In this document: piece after piece, positions 26,206-34,356 of the stretch
How positions within the stretch are numbered: position 1 is the first letter of the stretch
Layout of the letters: every line of letters begins with the position of its first letter
Assembly: GCA_022777285.1 (NCBI GenBank)
Contig: JALFGN010000010.1
Location: 1 to 54,315, forward strand
Reading direction: 5' to 3'
DNA length: 54,315 bases
Source: Blautia sp.
GTDB taxonomy: Bacteria; Bacillota; Clostridia; Lachnospirales; Lachnospiraceae
Notes under the pieces: generated by a model
Databases searched by the model: none
Told to the model about the DNA's origin: nothing
Seen by the model: the letters and a program-made list of their open reading frames with translations, nothing else
Made by a program: the position numbers and the translations under genes

Positions 26206-26994
26206 TTATTCTTCCGTCCATTTTCCGTTGCTTCCCAGATGATAACCATCTACATCCGTGTCTTTTGCCATGGCACCGTTCTTTTTCAGGTAGTACCAGT
26301 CTTTTCCGTCTTTGAACCAACCGGTTCGCATGTAACCATTTTCATCAAAGACATACCATTCCCCATCGATTTCTTTCCAGGCATTTCTCGGGTAAGTACC
26401 GTCTCCATTGTCATACCACCAGCCCTTGTCGTCCTCCTGCCAGGAACCAAGGACCTTACTTGCTCCCGCATCGGCTTCACTCTCTGCGATAAGCGTTCCA
26501 TCCTCCGATACCAGAATCTCAGCGGTCTCACTGGTAGCCCCCTTACTGGAAGAACCAATGGTGCTGGTTGCAACCACATAATAATACATCGTTCCCTCGG
26601 TATCCGTCGGCGGTGTGAAAGAAGCCTCTGTCGCACCTTCAATCGGTGTTCCGCCTCCGTTGGTATTCGTCTGACTCTTATACCACTGATAAGTAATGCT
26701 GCCCTCATCCGAAGTCTCCGCTTCTACTGTGAGGGCCTCTGCCTCGTCTCCTATGGCATACGCAGCCGTACCACTGAGATTCTGCGTAAATTCCGGCTTT
26801 GCCACATCGACTTCTGGCTCCGCTTCCTGTGTGGTATCGGTTGTATCTTCGGTTGCTTCTGTCTTTTTATCCGGCTTTGGATCTGTCTTCGCCAGGAGCT
26901 GATCCATGACGCTTTCCACACTACAGCCGGTCATAGTAAAAGTAAGGCATCCGACTGCAAGAAGCAGCATTCCCTTCTTTAACCATCTATTCAT
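26206..26994 (-). CDS. Lipoprotein with Ig-like domain and choline-binding-type cell-wall repeats
   Basis: 262 aa. A signal peptide (residues 1-23) ends in a lipobox-like MTGC, so the protein is probably lipid-anchored. A Thr/Glu/Asp-rich linker follows. An Ig-like domain (about 70-165) has ITYQWYKSQ and YYYVVATSTIG. The C-terminus (about 185-262) carries aromatic repeats, GWWYDNGDGTYPRNAWKEI, GEWYVFDENGYMRTGW and DWYYLKKNGAM, as in cell-wall/choline-binding repeats. It is likely exposed at the cell surface and bound to wall polymers. It has its own promoter (27033-27061) and terminator and sits inside what is normally rpmF-plsX, beside palindrome copy 2, so it looks like a later insertion. 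Confidence 0.85.
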   Translation of the reverse strand: MNRWLKKGMLLLAVGCLTFTMTGCSVESVMDQLLAKTDPKPDKKTEATEDTTDTTQEAEPEVDVAKPEFTQNLSGTAAYAIGDEAEALTVEAETSDEGSITYQWYKSQTNTNGGGTPIEGATEASFTPPTDTEGTMYYYVVATSTIGSSSKGATSETAEILVSEDGTLIAESEADAGASKVLGSWQEDDKGWWYDNGDGTYPRNAWKEIDGEWYVFDENGYMRTGWFKDGKDWYYLKKNGAMAKDTDVDGYHLGSNGKWTEE

Positions 26995-27032
26995 CGTATC
27001 AAATCCTCCTTCATCAATAACTTCTACCCAAT

Positions 27033-27061
27033 ATATTAACTTGTTTTTGCAAAAATCGCAA
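27033..27061 (-). promoter_or_regulatory. Promoter of the lipoprotein gene
   Basis: TTGCGA (27056-27061) and TAATAT (27033-27038) with 17-bp spacing, just downstream of palindrome copy 2. Confidence 0.5.
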
Positions 27062-27095
27062 GGATTTCTTTCATTTTATTACAAACTTATTACAT

Positions 27096-27351
27096 ACAGG
27101 TACCGGCAAAACGGGAGCAGGGATGTTTGATTTCTGCGGCCCTTAGCAAACGCGCTGCGCTTGAACGGTGCACGGACCGCAGTTCATCCCTGCTGCACCG
27201 TTTTGGGTACCTGTAACAGTCTTTGCTCAATGCTTTTGCAGGAAGTGTTTCGGGGCGGACATGAGATTGCAGTGCGAGTTTTGAAAAATTTTCCTGCCAT
27301 AAAGGATGATCGTCAGGAAATCCTGAAAGCACTGAAATCCCGAATCGGCCG
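27096..27351. repeat. Palindromic-element family, copy 2 (core hairpin plus one arm)
   Basis: This 256-bp stretch matches the reverse complement of 39802-40057 at identical length with only about 11 differences by eye. The 119-bp core (27096-27214) starts ACAGGTACC and ends GGTACCTGT. It can fold into a long hairpin with an inner CTGCGG/CCGCAG stem. The arm that follows corresponds to the left arm of copy 3. The opposite arm is missing. The rest of the gap up to rpmF (27352-27423) is G-rich and shows nothing else. It lies between the rpmF terminator and the lipoprotein promoter. Confidence 0.92.
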
Positions 27352-27423
27352 GAAAAACCGAAAGCGGCGGCCTGCAAGGGGAGGGGATGCGCCCTGCCGG
27401 ATGGGAAACAGGCGTGTGGGGGC

Positions 27424-27454
27424 AAAAAAAGCTGCCGCATAAATGCGACAGCTT
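27424..27454 (-). terminator. Terminator of rpmF
   Basis: On the minus strand AGCUGUCGCAU pairs fully with AUGCGGCAGCU (one G-U), followed by seven U. It closes yceD-rpmF and separates it from the repeat and the lipoprotein gene. Confidence 0.9.
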
Positions 27455-27468
27455 TCTGGCATACAAAA

Positions 27469-27654
27469 TTATTCTGCATCCATAGAAATGATTTCTTTTT
27501 TGTTGTAACTTCCGCAAGCTTTGCATACTCTGTGAGGCATCATTAAAGCACCACATTTGCTGCATTTTACTAAGTTCGGAGCACTCATTTTCCAGTTTGC
27601 TCTTCTTTTATCTCTTCTTGCTTTAGAAGTTTTATTTTTTGGACAGATGGACAT
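27469..27654 (-). CDS. rpmF: 50S ribosomal protein L32
   Basis: 61 aa. The start SICPKNKTSKARRDKRRANW and a zinc ribbon (CSKCG ... CKACG) are diagnostic. The Cys-containing form binds zinc. AAGGAGGTG lies before the ATG. It follows yceD by 3 bp. Confidence 0.97.
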   Translation of the reverse strand: MSICPKNKTSKARRDKRRANWKMSAPNLVKCSKCGALMMPHRVCKACGSYNKKEIISMDAE

Positions 27655-27657
27655 TCG

Positions 27658-28185
27658 TTACACCTCCTTAAATTTGCTAAATATATCACGGATTGCCGCC
27701 ATTCTCGGATCGAGGCTTTCCTGTTCGCAGGAACAGGGGCCCTCATTTAAATCTTTTCCGCAATGGCTGCAGATTCCCTTACAGTCCTCTTTACACAGGA
27801 CCCTCATAGGCCAATGGATTAAAATCTCATTATGCAAAAGCTGCTCCATGTTCAGGCTGCAACCTGTGATATAATTAATTTCATCTAAGTCTTTTATCCT
27901 GTCTTCCTCAGAAGCCTTCATATCCACTTCTCTTTCCGTTTGAATGGAAAATTCTGTAATCACGTCTTTGAGACAGCGGTCACAGGGAAGGGCAATGGAA
28001 ATTTTTCCTTCTGCCTGAATCTTAAGAACTTTCTTACCTGTATTCGTAATGGTCAGGTTTATGGGTTCTTTTTTCACGACGGGAAATTTTCCCAGTCTGG
28101 TTTCAAAGAAATCCATGGAAACCGGTGTTTCTAACACCTCTGTCTTTCCATCCAGGGATAAAATATCTGATAAATCAATTAGCAT
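27658..28185 (-). CDS. yceD: YceD family protein (DUF177)
   Basis: 175 aa. The family is recognised from its place before rpmF and from motifs: PCDRCLKDV in the middle, then CKEDCKGICSHCGKDLNEGPC towards the end, a Cys-rich knuckle likely to bind zinc. In plants and bacteria YceD is linked to 23S rRNA/50S assembly. Transcribed from a perfect consensus promoter. Confidence 0.9.
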   Translation of the reverse strand: MLIDLSDILSLDGKTEVLETPVSMDFFETRLGKFPVVKKEPINLTITNTGKKVLKIQAEGKISIALPCDRCLKDVITEFSIQTEREVDMKASEEDRIKDLDEINYITGCSLNMEQLLHNEILIHWPMRVLCKEDCKGICSHCGKDLNEGPCSCEQESLDPRMAAIRDIFSKFKEV

Positions 28186-28211
28186 AATAGTCTCCTAATC
28201 ACACCTAGTAA

Positions 28212-28240
28212 ATTATACATAGGTAAGTTCTATTTGTCAA
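28212..28240 (-). promoter_or_regulatory. Consensus promoter of yceD-rpmF
   Basis: TTGACA (28235-28240) and TATAAT (28212-28217), exactly 17 bp apart, the full sigma-A consensus. Expected to be strong. Confidence 0.85.
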
Positions 28241-28243
28241 CCA

Positions 28244-29446
28244 TTATTTCTGATTCTTTACCAGTTCTGCTGTTTCCTGGCAAATTGCCAGCTCTTCGTT
28301 TGTCGGAACGATGGCAACTGTTACTTTAGAATCCGGTGTAGAGATGATTTTATTCTCGCCTCTTGTCTGATTTGCTTCTTCATCCAGTGTGATTCCCAGA
28401 TAAGCCAGGCTCTTGACAACGGTTTCACGAACCGGGATCGCATTTTCACCGATACCGCCTGTGAAAGCGATTGCGTCTACTCCATTCATAGCTGCTACAT
28501 AAGAACCGATGTATTTGATGATTCTGTAGCACAGGCAGTCAACTGCACGTTTTGCATCTGCGTTGCCCTGTTCGCTTGCTTCGTTCAGGTCACGGAAGTC
28601 GCTGGACAGTCCTTTGGAAAGTCCTAATAAACCGGATTTTTTGTTCAGGATGTTTACCATCTCTGTAACATCTATGCCTTCTTTTTTGCATACGAAGTCC
28701 AGAACTGCAGGATCCAGGTCACCGGAACGTGTACCCATGATCAGACCTTCCAGTGGAGTCAGACCCATAGAAGTATCTACACATTTTCCGTTTACAACTG
28801 CACTGATGGAAGAACCGTTTCCAAGGTGTGCAACGATGACTTTGGAGTTGTCCGGATCCAATCCCAGGAATTTGATGGTTTCTTTGGAAACGAATCTGTG
28901 TGATGTTCCGTGGAAGCCGTATTTACGAACTTTGTATTTTTCATAGTATTCATAAGGAATTGCATACATATATGCTTTTTCCGGCATGGTCTGATGGAAA
29001 GCAGTATCAAATACAGCTACGTTTGGTTTGCCCGGCATCAGTTCCATACATGCACGGATCCCCATCAGGTTTGCAGGGTTGTGCAGAGGTCCAAGGTCGC
29101 AGCATTCTTCGATTACACTGAGTACTTCGTCATTGATGATGCAGGAATCGGAGATTTTTGCGCCGCCGTGGAGTACACGGTGTCCGATTGCTTCTACTTC
29201 ATCCAGGTTCTTCAGTACACCTGTAGAAGGATTTACCAGAGCGTCAAGAACCATCTTGATTGCTTCTGTATGTGTAGGCATAGCCGCCTCTGTAATTTCT
29301 TTTTCTCCGCCTGTCGGCTGATATACAAGTCTTCCGTCAATACCGATACGCTCGCACAGACCTTTTGCTGCAACTTCCTCTGTTTCCGAGTTAATGAGCT
29401 GGAATTTCAGAGATGAACTTCCGCAGTTTACTACTAATACGTTCAT
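28244..29446 (-). CDS. ackA: Acetate kinase
   Basis: 400 aa, typical length. It opens VLVVNCGSSSLKFQL and contains VFDTAFHQTMP, YGFHGTSH, HLGNGSS and FTGGIGENA, the signatures of the acetokinase family. It makes ATP and acetate from acetyl phosphate, a main fermentation step. pta is not adjacent in this window. It has its own promoter at 29503-29531, and the leader holds a small hairpin (ACGGCC/GGCCGT). Confidence 0.97.
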   Translation of the reverse strand: MNVLVVNCGSSSLKFQLINSETEEVAAKGLCERIGIDGRLVYQPTGGEKEITEAAMPTHTEAIKMVLDALVNPSTGVLKNLDEVEAIGHRVLHGGAKISDSCIINDEVLSVIEECCDLGPLHNPANLMGIRACMELMPGKPNVAVFDTAFHQTMPEKAYMYAIPYEYYEKYKVRKYGFHGTSHRFVSKETIKFLGLDPDNSKVIVAHLGNGSSISAVVNGKCVDTSMGLTPLEGLIMGTRSGDLDPAVLDFVCKKEGIDVTEMVNILNKKSGLLGLSKGLSSDFRDLNEASEQGNADAKRAVDCLCYRIIKYIGSYVAAMNGVDAIAFTGGIGENAIPVRETVVKSLAYLGITLDEEANQTRGENKIISTPDSKVTVAIVPTNEELAICQETAELVKNQK

Positions 29447-29502
29447 AATTTTTCCTCCGTTATCAATATCTTTACGGCCTGTGAATGGCCGTGCTTGTTG
29501 TT

Positions 29503-29531
29503 ATTATAACTCTTTTCAAAAAAAGGCACAA
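29503..29531 (-). promoter_or_regulatory. Promoter of ackA
   Basis: TTGTGC (29526-29531) and TATAAT (29503-29508) with 17-bp spacing; divergent from the tmcAL promoter 55 bp away. Confidence 0.6.
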
Positions 29532-29585
29532 GTCCGGTTCGGAAATTTCAGGAAGAAAATTGTATTCTTTTCCAAACATATAGCG

Positions 29586-29614
29586 TTGACTTCTTTCTTT
29601 TTTTTGCTTATACT
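29586..29614 (+). promoter_or_regulatory. Promoter of tmcAL
   Basis: TTGACT (29586-29591) and TATACT (29609-29614), 17-bp spacing, 40 bp before the ATG. Confidence 0.7.
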
Positions 29615-29653
29615 GGCTCTATTCAGAATAGCAGAAGAAAAAAGGAGTTTTTT

Positions 29654-30886
29654 ATGGCAGGGATTACCGGTATCATTGCAGAATACAATCCATTTCACAA
29701 CGGACACGCCTATCAGATCGAACAGGCGCGTCTGCTCACGGGCTGTGACTTTCTTGTGGTCGTTATGAGCGGCGATTATGTGCAGCGGGGCGCCCCTGCT
29801 GTCTTCGACAAATATACCCGGGCGCGCATGGCACTGGCCTGCGGAGCCGATCTGGTTCTGGAACTTCCCGTTGCCTGTTCCTGTGCCAGTGCGGAATTTT
29901 TTGCTTCCGGCGCAGTTTCCCTGCTGGATGGTCTGGGCTGTGTTGACTTTCTTTGTTTTGGAAGTGAATCCGGCGATCTGCAATCCCTGATGGAGCCTGC
30001 ACGGATTCTGGCTAAGGAAAGTCCCGTATTTCAGGAGGCACTGCGCAGAGGACTTTCTTTGGGTCTTTCTTTTCCTGCCGCCAGAAAAGAAGCCTTTCGT
30101 GCCTGTGCCTCGAACCCGGATATTCTGGATCTTCCAAACAATATCCTGGGAATTGAATACCTCAAAGCTCTGCTTCAAAGGGAAAGTAGCATAAAACCGG
30201 TGACTATAAAACGCAAAGGCCAGGGATATCACGATACGCTCCTGGATTCGGGATTTGCCAGTGCTTCCGGCATCCGCAGATTCCTGAAGCAAGAAGAAGC
30301 CCCCCTGTCTGCTCTGCCTGCCCTGAAAGAATCCCTTCCGGATCCGGTGATAGAAGTCCTGAAAGACACCCTTGCGCATACTCTGCCTGTATGGGAAGAA
30401 GACTTTTCCATGCTTCTGCGCTATGAACTTCTGCGCCAGTCCGCTTCGGACCTTACCCGGTATGCAGATATCTCCCCGGACCTTGGCAGACGCCTGAAAA
30501 ACTGCGCAGACAAATTTTCTTCTTTTTCAGAGTTTGTAGCCCTGGTGAAAACAAAAGATGTGACTTATACAAGAATTACCCGTGCACTCTTTCATATCCT
30601 TCTGAACCTGACAGGAGAAGATACACGAAACTCCGTGGCCATGCCCTATGCCCGGATCCTGGGCTTCCGAAAAGACCACTCCCGCATCCTTGGCCTGCTG
30701 AAAGAAAACAGCCGCATTCCCATCATCCCAAAAGCGGCAGACTACAAAACCTACCTCACACCGGATCTGCAGCCGCTCTTCGAAAAGGATCTCTTTGCCG
30801 CCAACTTATATGAAACCATCGCAGCCGCCAAACAAAAAAGAGCGTTTCTCCATGACCTGAAACGCTCTCCTGTGATTCTTTCTTAA
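29654..30886 (+). CDS. tmcAL: tRNA(Met) cytidine acetate ligase TmcAL (YlbM)
   Basis: 410 aa. It opens GIIAEYNPFHNGHAYQI, a nucleotidyltransferase core with the HxGH-like FHNGH, followed by MSGDYVQRGAPA. TmcAL forms acetyl-AMP from acetate and ATP and acetylates C34 of elongator tRNA-Met. Its pairing with ackA, which makes or uses acetate, is a common arrangement in Firmicutes. Its last codons contain the terminator hairpin of the convergent Cys-rich gene (30833-30868). Confidence 0.95.
   Translation: MAGITGIIAEYNPFHNGHAYQIEQARLLTGCDFLVVVMSGDYVQRGAPAVFDKYTRARMALACGADLVLELPVACSCASAEFFASGAVSLLDGLGCVDFLCFGSESGDLQSLMEPARILAKESPVFQEALRRGLSLGLSFPAARKEAFRACASNPDILDLPNNILGIEYLKALLQRESSIKPVTIKRKGQGYHDTLLDSGFASASGIRRFLKQEEAPLSALPALKESLPDPVIEVLKDTLAHTLPVWEEDFSMLLRYELLRQSASDLTRYADISPDLGRRLKNCADKFSSFSEFVALVKTKDVTYTRITRALFHILLNLTGEDTRNSVAMPYARILGFRKDHSRILGLLKENSRIPIIPKAADYKTYLTPDLQPLFEKDLFAANLYETIAAAKQKRAFLHDLKRSPVILS
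30833..30868 (-). terminator. Terminator of the Cys-rich gene inside the tmcAL coding end
   Basis: A perfect 10-bp stem, AGAGCGTTTC (30839-30848) with GAAACGCTCT (30859-30868), is followed on the minus strand by TTTTTTGTTTG. It lies wholly within the tmcAL reading frame and acts on the opposing transcript. Confidence 0.8.
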
Positions 30887-30898
30887 TTCAATGAAAAC

Positions 30899-31054
30899 TT
30901 ATTCCTCTGTATGGCATCCATCGCATCCACAACTGCAGCCGCCTCCGCAGCTGCTGCAGGTCTTTCCTGCTTTTTTATCCTTATACATTTTATTCAGCAC
31001 AAGTGCCACTACACAAACAAGAATCGCCAATACAACCATTGTTCCCAGATTCAT
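30899..31054 (-). CDS. FeoB-associated Cys-rich membrane protein
   Basis: About 51 aa from the ATG at 31054, with GGAAAGG 8 nt upstream; the ATG at 31060 is too close to it. One transmembrane helix (NLGTMVVLAILVCVVALVLN, residues 2-21) is followed by a lysine-rich turn and a Cys tail, CSSCGGGCSCGCDGC. Proteins of this kind usually accompany the ferrous iron transporter FeoB and may bind Fe(II). No feoA or feoB is present here. A palindromic metal-box-like operator overlaps its promoter, which supports an iron link. Confidence 0.75.
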   Translation of the reverse strand: MNLGTMVVLAILVCVVALVLNKMYKDKKAGKTCSSCGGGCSCGCDGCHTEE

Positions 31055-31116
31055 ATCCATCACCTTTCCAAACTTCCTGATCTCTTTCACAGTTTCTTTT
31101 TCTTTGATTCGTCTAT

Positions 31117-31146
31117 AAGTTAGCATAAACTAACGTCTTTTGTCAA
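31117..31146 (-). promoter_or_regulatory. Promoter and metal-box-like operator of the Cys-rich gene
   Basis: TTGACA (31141-31146) and TAACTT (31117-31122), 18-bp spacing. The palindrome GTTAG-6-CTAAC (31119-31134) overlaps the -10 and spacer. Such half-sites resemble DtxR/MntR-family boxes; the regulator is inferred only. Confidence 0.5.
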
Positions 31147-31186
31147 CCCCAAATTTTTACATCCTCTCTTTCTCTGATTTTCATAA

Positions 31187-31222
31187 AGAAAGAGAGGGTG
31201 CCGCTGTACCGGCATCCTCTCT
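31187..31222 (-). terminator. Terminator of the PFL-family gene
   Basis: A 13-bp stem with one mismatch (31191-31203 with 31210-31222), followed on the minus strand by TTTCTTT. It follows the PFL stop by few bases. Confidence 0.8.
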
Positions 31223-31229
31223 GTATGGA

Positions 31230-32594
31230 TTAGTTTTTGAAGCTGTGGATCGGAGCCGGAATTCTTCCGCCTCTGTTTACAAATGCATCGCAGGAATACG
31301 GATTCACCGGCATGATTGGTGCATAGCCCAGAAGGCCGCCGAATTCTACGGTTTCTCCTACGCCTTTTCCGATTACCGGAATCAGACGTACGGCTGTTGT
31401 TTTCTGATTCACCATACCGATCGCACATTCATCTGCAATGATTCCGGAGATGGTGGTTGCTTTTGTATCACCGGGAATTGCGATCATGTCCAGTCCTACG
31501 GAGCAGACGCAGGTCATTGCTTCCAGTTTCTCGAGTGTCAGGGCATTGGCTTTTACGGCATCGATCATACCCTGGTCTTCACTGACCGGAATGAATGCAC
31601 CGCTGAGTCCGCCGACATAAGAAGAGGCCATAACGCCGCCTTTTTTCACCTGGTCATTTAAGAGTGCCAGTGCTGCGGTAGTTCCCGGTGCACCTGCATA
31701 TTCCACACCGATTTCATGAAGAATATCTGCCACGCTGTCTCCGATCGCCGGTGTCGGTGCAAGGGAAAGATCCACAATACCAAATGGAATCCCCAGTCTC
31801 TTGGATGCTTCTTTTGCTACCAGCTGTCCTACACGGGTTACTTTAAATGCGGTTTTCTTGATCGTCTCACAAAGGACTTCAAAGTCTTTGCCGCGTACTT
31901 TTTCCAGTGCTGTTTTTACAACGCCCGGTCCGGATACCCCTACATTGATAATCGCATCGGCTTCGGTTACACCGTGGAATGCACCAGCCATGAACGGGTT
32001 ATCATCCGGTGCATTACAGAATACAACCAGTTTTGCACAACCCAGAGAATCCTGATCTTTTGTGGCATTGGCAGTTGCCAGAACGATTTCACCCATGAGT
32101 TTTACTGCATCCATATTGATTCCTGTTTTTGTGGAACCCAGGTTGACAGAACTGCAGACTCTTTCGGTACATGCCAGTGCTTCCGGAATGGAACGGATCA
32201 GCATTTCGTCTGCTTTTGTCATGCCCTTTGATACCATGGCAGAATATCCGCCGATGAAGTTTACGCCTACTTCTTTTGCTGCTTGATCCAGTGTTTCCGC
32301 AAGTGTCACGAAATCTTCCGGTGCTTTGCATGCAGCGCCGCCGATCAGCGCGATCGGTGTAACGGAAATTCGTTTGTTTACAACAGGAATACCGAATTCT
32401 CTGGAGATTTCTTCGCCTGTTTCCACAAGATTTCTTGCCAGTCTTGTAATCTTTTCATATACTTTACGATTCACCTGCTGGAGATCTGCGTCAATACAAT
32501 CCAGAAGGCTGATACCCATCGTGATGGTACGCACATCCAGATTTTCCTGCTCGATCATCTTATTGGTTTCGTTTACTTCAAATATGTTAATCAT
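31230..32594 (-). CDS. PFL family protein (UPF0210/DUF711)
   Basis: 454 aa. Sequence features seen in the family: [10 protein letters not shown] near the N-terminus, [40 protein letters not shown], and the glycine-rich end [16 protein letters not shown]. Structures in the family resemble glycyl-radical (pyruvate formate-lyase) barrels, but I see no radical-glycine motif and the reaction is unknown. It forms a conserved pair with the ACT-domain gene 31 bp upstream, which suggests a ligand-regulated two-gene unit. Confidence 0.9.
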   Translation of the reverse strand: MINIFEVNETNKMIEQENLDVRTITMGISLLDCIDADLQQVNRKVYEKITRLARNLVETGEEISREFGIPVVNKRISVTPIALIGGAACKAPEDFVTLAETLDQAAKEVGVNFIGGYSAMVSKGMTKADEMLIRSIPEALACTERVCSSVNLGSTKTGINMDAVKLMGEIVLATANATKDQDSLGCAKLVVFCNAPDDNPFMAGAFHGVTEADAIINVGVSGPGVVKTALEKVRGKDFEVLCETIKKTAFKVTRVGQLVAKEASKRLGIPFGIVDLSLAPTPAIGDSVADILHEIGVEYAGAPGTTAALALLNDQVKKGGVMASSYVGGLSGAFIPVSEDQGMIDAVKANALTLEKLEAMTCVCSVGLDMIAIPGDTKATTISGIIADECAIGMVNQKTTAVRLIPVIGKGVGETVEFGGLLGYAPIMPVNPYSCDAFVNRGGRIPAPIHSFKN

Positions 32595-32625
32595 ATATAC
32601 TTCTGTCCTTTCTCAGATCCGTGTC

Positions 32626-32898
32626 TTAGATACGATGCATTTTTGTAAAGATATCTTCGTGCTGTGCGTGAATCACAACGCCGATTTCTTTTCCAATCTC
32701 AGCAAGTTCTGTAGAAATCTGATCCAGTTTTTTCTCTGATCTGGAAGTATCTGTGATCATCATCATATTAAAATAACCGTCAATAATGGTCTGGGAAATA
32801 TCCAGAATATTGATGTTGTTTTCTGCCAGATAAGTGCAGACTTTCGCAATGATTCCTACCGTGTCCTGTCCTACTACGCTGATAATTGTTTTCTTCAT
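32626..32898 (-). CDS. ACT domain protein (UPF0237)
   Basis: 90 aa, a single ACT domain. It begins TIISVVGQDTVGIIAKV and contains NINILDISQTI. ACT domains bind amino acids or other small ligands. In many Firmicutes and archaea it is encoded with the PFL-family gene, as here. The start ATG follows AAGGAG. Confidence 0.92.
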   Translation of the reverse strand: MKKTIISVVGQDTVGIIAKVCTYLAENNINILDISQTIIDGYFNMMMITDTSRSEKKLDQISTELAEIGKEIGVVIHAQHEDIFTKMHRI

Positions 32899-32945
32899 CT
32901 TTTCTTATCTCCTTTTCGTTTTTTCGAAAGTGTCTATAATTCGCC

Positions 32946-32974
32946 ATTATACAATAATAAGTTCTGATGCGCAA
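32946..32974 (-). promoter_or_regulatory. Promoter of the ACT-PFL pair
   Basis: TTGCGC (32969-32974) and TATAAT (32946-32951) with 17-bp spacing, lying in the final codons of walJ. It separates this pair from the polA-coaE-walJ unit. Confidence 0.6.
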
Positions 32975-33744
32975 TCTCTATGTGCCACAGAAATCTTAAA
33001 ATCAGAAGAATACCAGGGATTTTCTCCCATGGTCACTTCCGAGCACACGGTCTCATAGGCCAGTGCTTCATAATTATTCTCCTTGCTGAGATGTCCCAGC
33101 AGGATTTCTTTCATCTTGTCATGGAGCAGGCGGCAAAGAAGCCGTCCTGCGGACTCGTTGGACAGATGGCCTTTCTCTCCCAGGATCCGCTGTTTCAGCG
33201 CATAGGGATACGGTCCTACCTGAAGCATGTTTACATCATGGTTCGCTTCCAGCAGCAGTGCATCCAACCCCTGCAGCCGATCCACGATGTAATCATTGTA
33301 TTTTCCCAGGTCTGTGGCAATTCCCACCGATTTTTCTCCATGATTCACCCGGTATCCCACCGGTTCTGCCGCATCATGGGAAATCTGAAAGGGATGAATG
33401 TCCAGATCACCGATGGAAAAGCCTTCATCTGCTTTTATGACGTGGTACAATCCTTCCGGCATCTTTCCAAGGGATGCCATTCCCTGCAGGCGGTTTCTGG
33501 TTCCTTCGGTACAGTAAATAGGAATCTTATATTTCCTGGAAACCACCCCGAGGCCTTTGATATGATCGGAATGTTCATGGGTGATCAGGATTCCGTCGCA
33601 GTCCTTTGTGGTCCGGTCAATGGTACGAAGCCCCTCTTCGATCCGCTTTCCGCTGATTCCCACATCCACCAGAAGGCTTGTATGGTCGCTGCCCACATAA
33701 ATACAATTGCCGCTGCTTCCGCTGGCAATACTACATAGATTCAT
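32947..33744 (-). CDS. walJ: MBL-fold metallo-hydrolase WalJ (YycJ)
   Basis: 265 aa. It opens NLCSIASGSSGNCIYVG and has the metal motif THEHSDHIKG, then ATDLG and LLEANHD, all typical of YycJ/WalJ. In Bacillus the protein coordinates DNA replication with cell-wall metabolism and acts as a nuclease. Its start overlaps the end of coaE by 14 bp, so translation is coupled. Its usual walRK neighbours are absent here. Confidence 0.9.
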   Translation of the reverse strand: MNLCSIASGSSGNCIYVGSDHTSLLVDVGISGKRIEEGLRTIDRTTKDCDGILITHEHSDHIKGLGVVSRKYKIPIYCTEGTRNRLQGMASLGKMPEGLYHVIKADEGFSIGDLDIHPFQISHDAAEPVGYRVNHGEKSVGIATDLGKYNDYIVDRLQGLDALLLEANHDVNMLQVGPYPYALKQRILGEKGHLSNESAGRLLCRLLHDKMKEILLGHLSKENNYEALAYETVCSEVTMGENPWYSSDFKISVAHRDCASELIIV

Positions 33745-34333
33745 AATAAGTTCTCATCCTTCGCTCAATCTGAAGATATGTATGAGACACATCCTCATCA
33801 TTATATAACTGGAAGTCACATCTGGCTTCAAACTCATCCTCGGACAACTGATTTGCCATCATTTTTCGGATTTTCTCTTCGGAATAGCCTCTGTCCCGGC
33901 GCAGTCTTTCCATACGGACTTCTTTTTCGCAATAAACATACCACATTTCATCGTAAATTTCATCATAATTATCTTCAATCAACAAAGCTGCCTCAATAAA
34001 GAAAAATTCTGTTCCTTCTTTTTCCGAACGTTTGATTTCTCTTTTGATGTAGCGCTTGACTGCCGGATGAATGATTCCGTTGAGTTTTTCCAGCATCTCT
34101 TTCTTTTCAAAAACGATTTTTGAGATGGTCTCCCGGTCAAGAGAACCGTCTTCTTTCACGATCCATTCACCGAACAGAGAAATCACCGGTTCATAGCAGG
34201 CCTGTCCCGGCATCATCAGGAGATGCCCCACATCATCTGCCTTTACGATTCTTGCATCAAAATGTGCTTCAATATAATTCAGTACTGCACTTTTTCCGGA
34301 TCCTACTCCACCGGTTACTCCTATGACTCTCAT
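33731..34333 (-). CDS. coaE: Dephospho-CoA kinase
   Basis: 200 aa. A P-loop in GVTGGVGSGKSAVL and the DxD-like KADDVGH are the family marks; VFEKKEMLEKLNGIIHP matches the CoaE helical region. It phosphorylates dephospho-CoA, the last step of CoA synthesis. It lies 23 bp after polA and overlaps walJ, the common polA-coaE pairing. Confidence 0.95.
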   Translation of the reverse strand: MRVIGVTGGVGSGKSAVLNYIEAHFDARIVKADDVGHLLMMPGQACYEPVISLFGEWIVKEDGSLDRETISKIVFEKKEMLEKLNGIIHPAVKRYIKREIKRSEKEGTEFFFIEAALLIEDNYDEIYDEMWYVYCEKEVRMERLRRDRGYSEEKIRKMMANQLSEDEFEARCDFQLYNDEDVSHTYLQIERRMRTYYESM

Positions 34334-34356
34334 ACGTCTTCCTCCTTTGTCCCCTG

